NCBI GenBank assembly: GCA_034698045.1
Contig: JAQGAU010001152.1
Location: 1-21,097 of the forward strand
Source of the DNA: Paramacrobiotus richtersi
Taxonomy: Eukaryota > Tardigrada > Eutardigrada > Parachela > Macrobiotidae
Direction of reading: 5' to 3'
DNA: 21,097 nucleotides
The notes below the pieces were generated by a model. That model did not search any database. It worked only from the letters and a program-made list of their open reading frames with translations, and was not told where the DNA came from. Both the position numbers and the translations under genes were made by a program. Within the stretch, counting starts at the first letter, position 1. The number at the start of each line of letters is the position of its first letter. Positions 9,681 to 18,883 of the stretch are shown one piece after another.

Positions 9681-10509
9681 TGCCTATCGACGGGATTTTG
9701 CTAAGACGTATTCTAAAGCCTTTATCAGACGTCAGAATGCCCACTAAATTTTCAGTTATATTTACGGAATCGTAGCTGTGTTACACATCACAATCACTTA
9801 AAGTGAGGTCCGATAGAGATCATTACCATGCAGTGTATGGTCCGTGCGATTGCTGTGCTATAGGGAATTTAAATATTTGGATATTTAGTGTTTGCACAAC
9901 TAAAGGCACCCAACAGAACCTTGTAAACACTGAACCGCCTGCGCGGTAAACGTTTTCCTTTGGGATGTTGTACAATAAATAATAGAATTTTGGGTATAGT
10001 CTCGCAGACCGTACGTACGTAAATCCGTAACGGTGCGATCATAGGCTGCTTGCACAGAATTAATGTTGTATATTAAACGCGCTCATGCTGACGCACACTT
10101 TGTGTAATATGGGTATTGATTTATTATTTTGCCGCGCTGTACATATCGTACGAATTACACTGTTCGGTAATATTATCGGACACTTGGGTGCGCCGTGTGC
10201 TGCCAGCACGGGATGCAGCATATCAACGACACGACCCGTAGTCAAATCCGTAGATAACTTTGCGAACACCATCTCTAATATACCGCGCGATTTCTCGGAT
10301 TCCAGCACTGGATCTATTTCGTTTTCGATCCCCTTTATGTTCACATCTCGACTCAGCCACTGTTTTCTCTCATATTACCGCATGGACAACTGTACACGGC
10401 ACCACGTATGATAAACTGCAATTAATGCCACATCAGCTACCTACGTAGTCTGACATATCTTTCTTGTTAAATATTCTTTAGGCAACAGTAATTTTGATCA
10501 TTTGAGCAG

Positions 10510-10742
10510 AAGGATCGGGCCCAATGACAATTTTCCAACGCGGCTGCGGAGAGACAACTTCTCCGGAAGAATGGGCCGGATTGAACTTCCCAACTCCGGA
10601 TCCCTTTGCGTGCAAGTGGTATAGCTCGCCGGGAAGCGGAAGACAGCTCATCTGCGTTTGTCATGCGCCGCACTACTGCAATGAACGGACTATGAAGCAG
10701 GATCTGCAGAGATTGCCGTATAGCCAGCCAAACGACATTTGG
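10510..10742 (+). CDS. Gene 1, exon B2 (C6-C10 of domain 2)
   Basis: The acceptor is CATTTGAGCAG at 10509 (phase 1) and the donor is TGG|GTAAGA at 10743 (phase 0). The exon encodes EGSGPMTIFQRGCGE (C6), DPFACKWY (C7), then LICVCHAPHYCN (C8-C10), ending NDIW. With exon A2 it gives a complete ten-cysteine Ly6 domain. The intron before it is 2940 bp and holds the receptor gene; the one after it is only 72 bp. Confidence 0.9.
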
Positions 10743-10814
10743 GTAAGACAAACATCAGCGGGATTTACCCCAGTAAGCCAGAAGATGCCATTCGATAACG
10801 CCCATGCTTCATAG

Positions 10815-11034
10815 TTTGGACTCGATCCCCTACCGCCCCCAACAACAACGACCACAACTACCACCACAACCCCAGGAATCTACGCTACTCACAAGATCCC
10901 CGGTGGTCCTGTTGGAAACGCCAGTTACTGCTACCAGTGTTCTAACGCGACGGTCTGCAGTGATTTGCTGCGCGTGGCTGTTCCTCCCTCTTGGGCCTGC
11001 CAAGCGGCCACATGCTCAGTCACCTTTATCTCAG
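10815..11034 (+). CDS. Gene 1, exon A3 (Thr/Pro linker and C1-C5 of domain 3)
   Basis: The acceptor is CATGCTTCATAG at 10814 (phase 0) and the donor is TCAG|GTATAT at 11035 (phase 1). The exon opens FGLDPLPPP followed by nine Thr, then GIYATHKIPGGPVGNASYCYQC (C1, C2), TVC (C3), WACQAATC (C4, C5). The opening F plus Thr run is the same plan as exon A2 and the gene 2 exon at 20774. Spacing between C4 and C5 is CxxxxC rather than the CxxxC of domain 2. Confidence 0.85.
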
Positions 11035-11087
11035 GTATATTAAAAGAAAGAATTTGTGCAAAAGTGCTTCAGGAGTAATATTTTCAG

Positions 11088-11285
11088 GAACTGGGATCAC
11101 CAAGGACTGCTCAAACTCCGTACGGTACCGTTGCCACGACCTTACCGTACCTCTGCCGACGAAGAATGAATCTCACCTTCGACTGCTTTTGTTTCGACAA
11201 ATCATACTGCAACGCCCACTCGGTAGCGGCCTTTTCGGGATTGAGTGAATCGACCATGTACCAAAACTTTCCGGAAAGTGAATGG
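11088..11285 (+). pseudogene. Gene 1, exon B3 (C6-C10 of domain 3) with an apparent frameshift
   Basis: The acceptor TATTTTCAG at 11087 in phase 1 gives GTGITKDCSNSV, which supplies C6. C7-C10 (YLCRR, then LTFDCFCFDKSYCN) lie in the next frame, which runs on to ESEW|GTAATC at 11286 in phase 0 as in the other B exons. The change falls at about 11130-11160 and corresponds to one extra base or two missing bases. No small intron with proper sites explains it. A phase 0 entry would keep one open frame but would lose C6. Confidence 0.65.
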
Positions 11286-11356
11286 GTAATCTGGAAGGAC
11301 TCGTAGTGTAGACTCGTATGTACAATCTACTCCGTTCCGTATAGTTTTGATTTGAG

Positions 11357-11569
11357 CCACCTGTTTCGTACCCGACACCTTCCTTTCCAACCACAACAAC
11401 GCCCCAGCCTACGACTACCACCCGGACATGGGCTACCGAGACCACAACTGCACAAGCGGTACTGTTCATCGACTGGCACAATCATTACGTTCCATACCCG
11501 GTGGTCGTCGCTATTCCTTACCATCCAAGTCGCTTCGCGGCTCGACCTCTAAAACCGTTAATCGGTTGA
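11357..11569 (+). CDS. Gene 1, terminal exon: Thr/Pro linker and C-terminal tail
   Basis: The acceptor is GATTTGAG at 11356 (phase 0), after a 71-bp intron. The exon encodes 70 residues: PPVSYPTPSFP, two TTTT runs, a WATETTTAQAV stretch, then an aromatic and Pro-rich end (IDWHNHYVPYPVVVAIPYHP...KPLIG), and stops at TGA 11567-11569. There are no cysteines and no clear C-terminal hydrophobic tail. GPI anchoring, common in vertebrate Ly6 proteins, is therefore not supported, and the protein would be secreted. Confidence 0.7.
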   Translation, partial: PPVSYPTPSFPTTTTPQPTTTTRTWATETTTAQAVLFIDWHNHYVPYPVVVAIPYHPSRFAARPLKPLIG

Positions 11570-13316
11570 AATGGTGTTACTGTACCGCAAGGTAAAGCTT
11601 TAACCACCTGCAATGGCGGTTCACCGTAAGCGGGTCACGATACCTGCGCAATGTACTAGCTTGAATGCTGATCTCAGTTTTCGTCTGTGGGTGCTTTTGT
11701 TTGAGGTATTGTATGTAATAAGGCATTGTCAGTTATGCCATGCCTGCGCTACGACGGCGTAATACTGCACAATGCTGTAAAGAAAGGTAAAAGTGTAGCA
11801 AATCCATCATACACACGAAAATTCGAAGTTAGGCAATTTACCCGTTAATTACTACAGACAGACATTCAGACGTGTTCGTCTTGAAACTCCGTATTTTAAA
11901 TGCACTTGTCGCAATCCTTATTTAAATTTTTAATTCAACAACGAAAAAGCATGTGTGCGGCCTACGGTTACACAAAGTTTCATGCCCCCTCGTGCCGAAA
12001 CGAATGCATGCACATAAATTAATTAAGCGATGCAAACGTACGATGCATCAGTAATGACTGCAGTTTTACGGACACGATTTCATCATTTTTAACAGGCGCT
12101 ACAGATCTGAAGCGTAGGTTTGCGTCATTATCAGACTTCCCAATCCTGGAAACAAGTCACGATTATAACTGCGGAAAGGGCAGTAAGCCGCCTGCTGAAG
12201 GCATGAGGAGTGACAATAATGTTCCTTCGCTGTTCCCCGTCAACCTTTATTTCGAAAAGTGAGTCGGCGTCTCAAGAATTTATACGCTGCTTCAAGCGGG
12301 CATAATCGCTGAATCTCCCACATTTTTTTATTGTATTTTTTCGAACTACAGAGTACGGTACTGGTGATCAGAAAGGAATACAATTCTTAAAAGTCACGTG
12401 CCAACACAGTTACCGTCTACTTAACCTTCGTGATAACTGTGCTCACAATTGTCAGCTGTATACTGCTGCTCATTATCAGTTAACATTCCCTCGTGATCGT
12501 GGACAATTCGGTGCGAAACGTACGGTGACGAGCACTCGAAGAGGTACCGTATTTGTGTACACTTCCACCTCCATCATCGCTGTTCTATACTTCGACAGTA
12601 ACTTGTACTATTATTCGAACTCCCTGTTGCCATAGCGTTAAAATATAGCCGCGAAGTAAAGGCACGCGTATTTTGTGTACTGTACGTATACATGCTTGTT
12701 AAGAACGAACACGGAGCTAATTACGTTCTGTGTTCTTAACAAGCATGTGTGCGTACACAAAAACGCAGTTGATGCAAGAGTGCTCGCAACTGGTGCAGAA
12801 TGTGTACGCTGCAATACGGCAAACACAAAAACAGTGATCAGTATTATTAGTACTGAAGTACCTATCATTATTATTTTTTTTTGTTCAGCGTTTTCCACTG
12901 TAATACAAATTCTTGGTCGTAATTTGCCAATATCTGTGATAAAGGTCTTTGCAGCATGATATAAATTAGAGTATGGAACGTCCGTTAACGTTACAAGCGC
13001 TGGTAGCCAAAAAAATATACCCTGGTGTTCAGGGAAATCCTGAAAACTCTGTTTTCCCAGTGGATCTTAGTCTGCTGCGACCGAAAGGGCCATTGTCGAC
13101 GTATCTTTGATGCATTTCTTTTCACTGGAAAAACCTTTCCTCAGATTCGTCAAGCGCATCTCAAAGAAGTAGTGTAGGTTTTAGCGAGATATTGTGTTTT
13201 TTTCTGGCGTGAGATTGCTTCAAGCTGGAATTTTGTGGCCTTTACTCCTTGGATATCGCAAAAAATGTCATGCCATACTGGGTGATTACGAAACCAAAGG
13301 TCACGTTTAAGGGGCG
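11570..13316. other. Intergenic stretch between Ly6 genes 1 and 3
   Basis: Apart from the hairpin at 12666-12766 I see no supported gene. A minus-strand frame from 12898 begins with a short charged stretch and one clear membrane helix (MIGTSVLIILITVFVFAVL), but it then runs into the hairpin arm and no further exon could be joined. The promoter of gene 3 should lie near 13317; no sharp core motif stands out. Confidence 0.5.
12666..12766. other. 101-nt hairpin between Ly6 genes 1 and 3
   Basis: Inverted arms at about 12666-12717 and 12721-12766 share a perfect 17-nt core (ACATGCTTGTTAAGAAC and its complement) plus TTTTGTGTAC / GTACACAAAA lower stems, with small bulges between. The apex is close to GCTAATTACG. 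Near-mirror open frames on both strands here are explained by the repeat. It could be a small-RNA precursor or the remnant of a short foldback transposon. Confidence 0.55.
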
Positions 13317-13400
13317 ATGCTGTGGACGCTGGCTCTGTGGATTGTCGCCTCCGGGTTTTCGATAGTTCATGTGCAGCAACTAGCCAAAGATGCCCAGTCG
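13317..13400 (+). CDS. Gene 3, exon 1: signal peptide
   Basis: The exon encodes 28 residues beginning MLWTLALWIVASGFSIVHVQ, a typical secretory signal with likely cleavage after about residue 18-20. The donor TCG|GTAAGG at 13401 is in phase 0. This is the only convincing signal exon in the window, and its phase matches the exon at 16347. It does not match the phase 2 entry of the A1 exons in genes 1 and 2. Confidence 0.7.
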
Positions 13401-16400
13401 GTAAGGAGCCACACTAGCCGTTCTCGTGATCTGCATTTTGTTCCACAGTTACAACGTAATAATAGAAAGACAGTCAGCTATCTACGCAAAAAGAAATTTT
13501 TCTGTGAATGTGATTAGTGCAAGCAGTGGAGAATTAAATATCTTTTCCTTCAACCGAACATTCACTGGGTTTTTGATGGAAATACTTATTTGATTGATTT
13601 AATTTACAATTTGATAATTATTCGAAGAAATCTGTCGCGAAGTTCGCGACGCGAACTAAAGCAGCTTTCATAGATATGCCTACTTCTATAGCTATAAATT
13701 ACGGGTTGCTCGTCTGTATGTGCCTGTTTTTTTTACATTCAACCACAGATTCAGTAACAGTGTGATTGAGTACTACCGTACGGCTGCAACGTCAAAACAA
13801 GCGCAAAAGGTCTCAGCTGTAAACACAGTTCAGTGACCGCGCTCGATCTTTTGCTACCGTACTGTCATTTGGAAACAGAGTTTTGAAACAAAGGACTACG
13901 CAAGGTCTTTCGAAAAAAACCCCAGAGCGAGCCGCAGTCAGTCGGTATGGCGTACGCGCAGACGGAAAGAAGTTAGGAAGATATTCCAAAATTGACCTTT
14001 TTGAAGGAACAATTTCCATTTTGGGGAACCTTTTTTTTGCTAGGACGCAAGGCGTAAAAAACGCTGAACAAGTTAATATATCTAAATATCTTCTTTATGG
14101 ATGAGCTAGGATGACAGTCTTTTGGCCGTGGTGTCAGAAGAAGTGGGACCAGCGGGCTCACAGGACTGAGGTCTTATTCTGTGTTTGTTGCGTGCCTGTT
14201 TTTTTGCTTATGCAGTTTCTCATGTCATATATGTATGGGCTGGTTAAGCAGACAAACTTGCTTTCCAAAACAAAAGCTCTGAATTATTTCGGTTTCGACA
14301 GTGATACGAGGCAGTTGCTAATAAAATTTTTACAGTCGTTGAAAATTTTCCGTGCCAGACAGAACACATGCTGTTCGTGGCAACTGAAAACCAGCTTCAA
14401 TACTGTGTTTCTGTGTAAGATAGCGATGGCCCCTACGTAATGCGTTTTCAAGACAGGTTGCCCTAATGTGTCCAGTTTCAACAAAACCTGATTCAGAATA
14501 CTTATAGTAAGCTAGGGGAAATGACTCATGGAATCACGACATTGTATAAAGTGCTGGCATTTACATCATGCGATGACGTAAGTAAATCCCAGCAGTTTCG
14601 AAAGAGTGTCGTCTCGACGATCTTGTCAGTCATTTCCCTTAGTTGTACCTATAATTATCCCGGTAGCACAGCTGTAGCGTTTTGGTAGATTTGGACGAGC
14701 AACCCGCTGCTGTTACTTCAATAACATGAGGATTAAGCTCACAAACAATGCAGTTTCCCCTGATCCGATACATTTACCTGGATCTTAAAATGCATCCTTA
14801 CTGTCCTAAAATGAGGCAGGGTCTAAAACCTGGGCATGGCCCCTGCCCATGGGCATGCCCACCGGGCATGGTCACCGAAAAACCTGGGTTGCCCAAAGTC
14901 TAAAACTTGGTCATGCCGGGATAAAAACTGGCCATGGTCATTCAAACCAAAAACAGAGCGTAATCTTGCGGTTTGCACGCATGCTGAACACTACGTAGAC
15001 GCGTATTACAATGAAAGAATACAACAGAAACCAGCCTACACGAGCTGCTATACCTGTAAACCATTCTGCATAACCCGATTCCCATTAGTAGCTAGTACGT
15101 TGTGTGCAGTAAAGCATGAGACTCTAGGCATATTAAAGGTATGCTGCCCCCGGTCTGCGACTGCTGCCAGTTCTAAATAATCGGGATAGTCATGCACTGC
15201 ACCATAACCTTTAATGAACTAATTAATACTGCAGACTAGTTAATACTGCAGCGCTGCTGCAGTCCAGACATTAGCGTTACCTTCAATCACTCTGCTATGG
15301 CAAAGAATGGAGTTACTGTAAAACATCGACATTCCTAAGCGATTTTCATTTCTACTAAGCAGGGACTAAACAAGTGCGCGAAAGACGGAAGAGTAGCACG
15401 TACGAGCACAAAATCTCTTATCTATGGCAGGAAAAAAGTGCATACGGCAGTGCTGAACAAAAACCGTTTTACTTTCGCGTGAATGTTTGTGGCGGGGAAC
15501 GCGTGATATGTAGGCAGTACACTAAGCGCTCAAGTTTCGCGTTCAACAAGCAAGGAGTTCCAACTAGAACAGCGTCGTTTATCACCGTAATTTATGATAT
15601 CCATACAGTCTGATCAAAACGGTTAATAACCACGGCCACCCAGAAACCGAGGATAAGTTGGACGACAACGATGGACGATTTTTTGTTATGGAACTGCAGT
15701 AATGACTCAACTGCATAACATGATGATTCGTTTTACGTAAATTACATACGATAACCATGGGATGTCACTTATAATTATGCAGGCCGAGTACTAGCACTAC
15801 AATTTCGGTCCTGATCCTACTGCAACTAATTTTAGAATGTGCAAGTACAGGATAAGCCTTTGTGCGGCTAACGAAAATCAGTTTATACCACAAGCATTCT
15901 GTTTGTGTGACTGTCGCTATTTATACTTCATAACAAATCGCGGCATTACGACAGCGTTGTCGTTTCTCTTGATCTGCCTAATAATTATACACTATACTGG
16001 GTGCGATTATGTCATTTAGTGCGCCCTGCACGCTAGAAAGAAATATAGCCGTTTATTAAAAATGGGAAGTGGGTTATCAGATGATTAATAGATATATTGG
16101 CATATATTGATATATTGGCACACTGCCTTATAAACGTAGTGTTCAACTAACGTGCAAAACGTTTTTGGTTTGAATGACCATGGCCAGTTTTTATCCCGGC
16201 ATGACCAAGTTTTAGACTTTGGGCAACCCAGGTTTTTCGGTGACCATGTCCAATGGGCATGCCCATGGGCAGGGGCCATGCCCAGGTTTTAGACCCTGCC
16301 CCTAAAATGACCCGGCACAACTTGACATATGTTTTCTGTTGCGCAGTTTGCTGTCAACACCCAACTTGGATACTCCATTGCACGGCAGAGTGCCAGCCAG

Positions 16401-18881
16401 ACACTCAAACCCGCTCGGTGTTATTCCTGTATGCATGGTGGGAGTCAAGTTAGTCTATTGTGCCAAGGGGCCACTGAGATGACCGATCAGTACTGGGATC
16501 CGCCATATGAAGCTGCCAGTGTCAAGAGAATTAGCTGTCAGAAAGGCTGCCGAACAACGCAAGTGTATGATAAAGGGGGTAAGTGAGGTGCAACGTCTGC
16601 AGAAAGTCTGTTACACATCTGGCTACGACAGTGGAAATCACGAAACACTCTGTCGGGGCTCGTTTTGGAGGGCATGTACTTGATATTGGCACATTCTACG
16701 GGCTGGGGCGAACTGATGACGGCTGGCTTGTTAATATATTTACGGTCGATTAGAGTATATCCAGATTTCCACTAATGACCTACTGACGGTCCAGCAGCAG
16801 ACAACCAACTCGAAAAGGTCCCTTTCTAAAGCACAATGAGATTCGACAACAAGCAAATACAGTACGGGATCCTTTAACCGCTGTCAAAGAATGAGCAGTG
16901 TTTTCCACAAATATTCTAAGTTGCTACAACAGAAGCCAGGGCCACAAAACATGTCGTGGTAAAGCACAAAACGTGCTGGTATAAGCGGACCTGTGTTAGT
17001 AGAAATCACACTAGGTAATCGCACTCCGCTGCGCTTGTGATACCGGATTTTTATACAGCATGTGCACTTACGTACAAGACACTCTCACAACGCCAGAACC
17101 GCCGTCAAAATCTTATGGTGAACAGGTCACCTGGATGCAGCTACCTTTATTCAGAGTTAAAGCACGCGCCGGGATGGCCGTGGGAAAATCACAGATATGA
17201 AAGGGATGATACGGAAGACGGTGCCGTCAATGGGACCGCCGCGTTGCAATAGTGCAACAGTACTGTAGAGTTCTGCAATGGACTGGAAAATCCAGTCCAA
17301 TCCAATCCATACCAGAATATGGAGTGGATTGGACGGATTTATGAAAAAAAATTATGGTTTTGGACTGGATTTGGATTCCAGTTTGGCACAAATGGACTGG
17401 ATTGGTTACGGAAACTGGTCCGTAGTTTCCATAATAATCAGTTCAACAAGTGCACTGGGAAATGTTAATAGCACCAAAATGAATGTTTATTTTGTTTGCG
17501 GCCAGCAGATCCCAAGTGTTTGGAAATTTAACCACCAAATTTAAGTAAAAAAACCCTGCAATGCTATAATGGACGAATGAATAGTTTATGCACATTGCAA
17601 AACAATTTTTTGGATTGGAATGGACTGGATTTGGATAGGGAAAAAAATGTTTGGATTGGACTGGACGGATTGGGTGGGTCAGGTTTGGACTGGATTTGGG
17701 AAATGAAAACACGTTTTGGACCGGACTGGACTGACTTTTTCAGTCCATTGCAGAACTCTACAGTACTGTGCAATCTAGTTAGTGTGGGATGCGTAATTTA
17801 GTCATGGCTTTTACTGGTCGTGAATACTACGAGCTGCTGCATTTTCTTTCACCAGTTACCGTTGTCACAATTATCACTTTGCTGAAAGCTGTCTGATCCT
17901 GTATCCTGTACCGACAGTGGGATATATCGAAAATGAACGCTGGCAGTCTGATAGCTGAACTCGCTTCGAATAAAAGGCAAAATATCGAGTGGCCAGGCAA
18001 GCAAAAAAAATTTGGAACCACAGATCACTCCTACCAACGCTCACAACGACAGTCTCGATATTATTTTGTTTTTAACGTGGAACTGTATCAAAAGGTTAGA
18101 CTGCAGAGTCACTGTGCCGTGCCGGTTTTTTATAAGGCTGTAATTTAAAGTCCAGGTAAAAAAGCACATCCTTGCCGGGCCGGTCGTTTTTCAATAAGCA
18201 GAGAATACTGCAGATCACTGGTGCTTCATCGTACAAAGGCGGTAGCATCAGCGGAAAACCTCCCTAACATGCCATTCGTTTCTGGGATTTTCTCCTGGCC
18301 ATCCGAAGCGCGTCAGGCCCCAGATTAGCTATAAAACTAGTTGTATCGAGGTGGCATGATCATGGTAAAATTCTGATGGCAATCCGCGATTCTGAAGTCG
18401 TGAGAATCCCTTGTTGGACGAACCATTGCGAGACTGAATCAGATGGCTCTCTTTGAGGGCATTTCTCATCTAGCAGAAAGCGTATCAGAGAGTCTGTTTC
18501 AGTCCCGCTTACATCGCCCATAGGCCGCTGCATTAATTTCAATAGATTGTAATTGAAATGTCGAAGTCTGGGTTCTAATGCTGCGAAACACAATCTCTAC
18601 AGGTGAATCACGTGAGGGCTGGCTATTTCGTGGATGCGGTGATGACTTCGGTTCTACCGACGACATGCCCACGACTCCTAACGCGTCCTATTGGTGCAAG
18701 ATACTAACAGACAGTTCGCCTCGCGTTGACTGCATCTGCAGCGGAGACTTGTGCAATGGTAGAGGGGATGCCGCTCTGCAGCTCACTTGGAATACACTTG
18801 CGAAGAACAACCGGCCTTACACTTGGGTGAGCTCCTATGAGTTACTGACAGCAATTTTCCGTAGCCAACGACATAGTAAGT
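13317..18881 (+). CDS. Ly6 gene 3: secreted single-domain Ly6/uPAR protein
   Basis: Exons are 13317-13400, 16347-16578 and 18603-18826, with phases 0, 1 and 0 at the junctions. The first exon gives a signal peptide (MLWTLALWIVASGFSIVHVQQ) and ends before GTAAGG. The second carries C1-C5 (ARCYSC, LLC, ISCQKGC). The third carries C6-C10 (FRGCGDD, YWCKI, DCICSGDLCN). All ten Ly6 cysteines are present with no in-frame stop. The end is ambiguous: reading on past TGG gives a stop at 18879-18881, while splicing to TTCCGTAG would add only three residues before TAG. The product is about 180-200 residues, secreted, probably a binding or modulatory three-finger protein; the partner is unknown. Its two introns are swollen by three transposon-like insertions. 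Confidence 0.75.
14513..14641. mobile_element. Small foldback MITE flanked by TA
   Basis: A fully folded inverted repeat of about 125 bp. The ends are GGGGAAATGACT and its near-complement AGTCATTTCCCT, flanked on both sides by TA (14513-14514 and 14640-14641). The arms also pair at TGCTGGCATTTAC / GTAAATCCCAGCA around an apex near 14572-14580. The TA duplication suggests a mariner-type origin. It lies in intron 1 of gene 3. Confidence 0.65.
14815..16300. mobile_element. 1486-bp transposon with long inverted ends and 10-bp target duplication
   Basis: The left end starts GGCAGGGTCTAAAACCTGGG at 14815 and the right end is its complement, ending at 16300. The first 140 bp or so are nearly identical between ends, and homology continues with small gaps to about 14997 and 16133. 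CCTAAAATGA occurs directly outside both ends (14805-14814 and 16301-16310), a perfect 10-bp target duplication. The ends repeat a GTCTAAAACYTGG motif and GGGCATGCCC palindromes. Interior frames (for example 15374-15613) show no transposase, so it is non-autonomous. A 9-11 bp duplication with long inverted ends is Mutator-like, but the superfamily is not proven. It lies in intron 1 of gene 3. Confidence 0.88.
16347..16578 (+). CDS. Gene 3, exon 2 (C1-C5 of its Ly6 domain)
   Basis: The acceptor is TTTTCTGTTGCGCAG at 16346 (phase 0) and the donor is GGGG|GTAAGT at 16579 (phase 1). The exon opens FAVNTQLGYSIARQ, with no Thr run, then ARCYSCMHGG (C1, C2), SLLCQG (C3) and RISCQKGC (C4, C5). It begins only 37 bp after the target duplication of the 14815-16300 element. 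Confidence 0.82.
17258..17768. mobile_element. 511-bp element filled with TGGAY repeats
   Basis: The ends are exact inverted repeats of 28 bp (CAGTACTGTAGAGTTCTGCA... at 17258 and its complement ending at 17768). TGCAA lies on both sides (17253-17257, 17769-17773), a probable 5-bp target duplication. The interior on both flanks is made of TGGAT/TGGAC pentamers (runs of GGATTGGACTGGAT type), with a non-repetitive middle at about 17420-17600. Open frames across it are repeat artefacts rich in G, L, D and W. It lies in intron 2 of gene 3. Confidence 0.8.
18603..18826 (+). CDS. Gene 3, exon 3 (C6-C10 of its Ly6 domain)
   Basis: The acceptor is CAATCTCTACAG at 18602 (phase 1 entry). The exon encodes GESREGWLFRGCGDD (C6), NASYWCKIL (C7) and VDCICSGDLCNGRG (C8-C10), and ends PYTW at 18826. 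As in every other B exon, the Trp codon is followed by a possible donor, here GTGAGC. Reading through instead gives about 18 more residues to TAA at 18879-18881. Confidence 0.85.
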
Positions 18882-18883
18882 AA

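Larger units (their letters stand above)
2641..11569 (+). pseudogene. Ly6 gene 1: three-domain Ly6/uPAR protein, probably broken
   Basis: Exons are 2641-3529 (interrupted by a transposon), 3672-3907, 7341-7569, 10510-10742, 10815-11034, 11088-11285 and 11357-11569. All junctions are GT-AG with compatible phases. The product is three Ly6/uPAR domains (C1xxC2...C3...C4...GC5 / C6...C7...CxC....CN) joined by Thr/Pro linkers, with a Pro-rich C-terminal tail. Such domains are secreted or surface binding modules held by five disulfides; the ligand is unknown. Three defects suggest decay: a 695-bp insertion with an early stop in exon 1, a Tyr at C6 of domain 1, and a frame change in domain 3. The first exon, expected to carry a signal peptide and end in phase 2, was not found. 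It is a close paralogue of gene 2 at 19972, whose corresponding exons are intact. A gustatory-receptor gene and a Harbinger element lie in its introns. Confidence 0.75.

Noticed and set aside
10060..10344. 94-residue minus-strand frame within the gene 1 intron
   Set aside because: Its wording looks protein-like, but the plus strand is open over the same stretch, no motif is recognisable, and no flanking exon can be joined.
12638..12898. Minus-strand 86-residue frame starting with a membrane helix
   Set aside because: The first 40 residues are plausible, but the rest is the translated arm of the 12666-12766 hairpin. No continuation exon found.
14111..14440. 109-residue plus-strand frame in intron 1 of gene 3
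   Set aside because: Cys- and Phe-rich low-quality sequence without a domain pattern or splice partners; consistent with a chance open frame.
15200..15262. Direct repeat TTAATACTGCAG and the CTGCAGCGCTGCTGCAG palindrome
   Set aside because: Short, inside the interior of a transposon, and explainable as ordinary local duplication.
17037..17252. Possible extra Ly6 B exon in intron 2 of gene 3 (GCSYLYSELKHAPGW...)
   Set aside because: There is a possible acceptor and one cysteine, but it lacks C7 and the CxC....CN signature and hits a stop before the TGGAY element.
18360..18593. Minus-strand 77-residue frame just before gene 3 exon 3
   Set aside because: No family motif, no partner exons, and it lies in the intron immediately upstream of a supported plus-strand exon.
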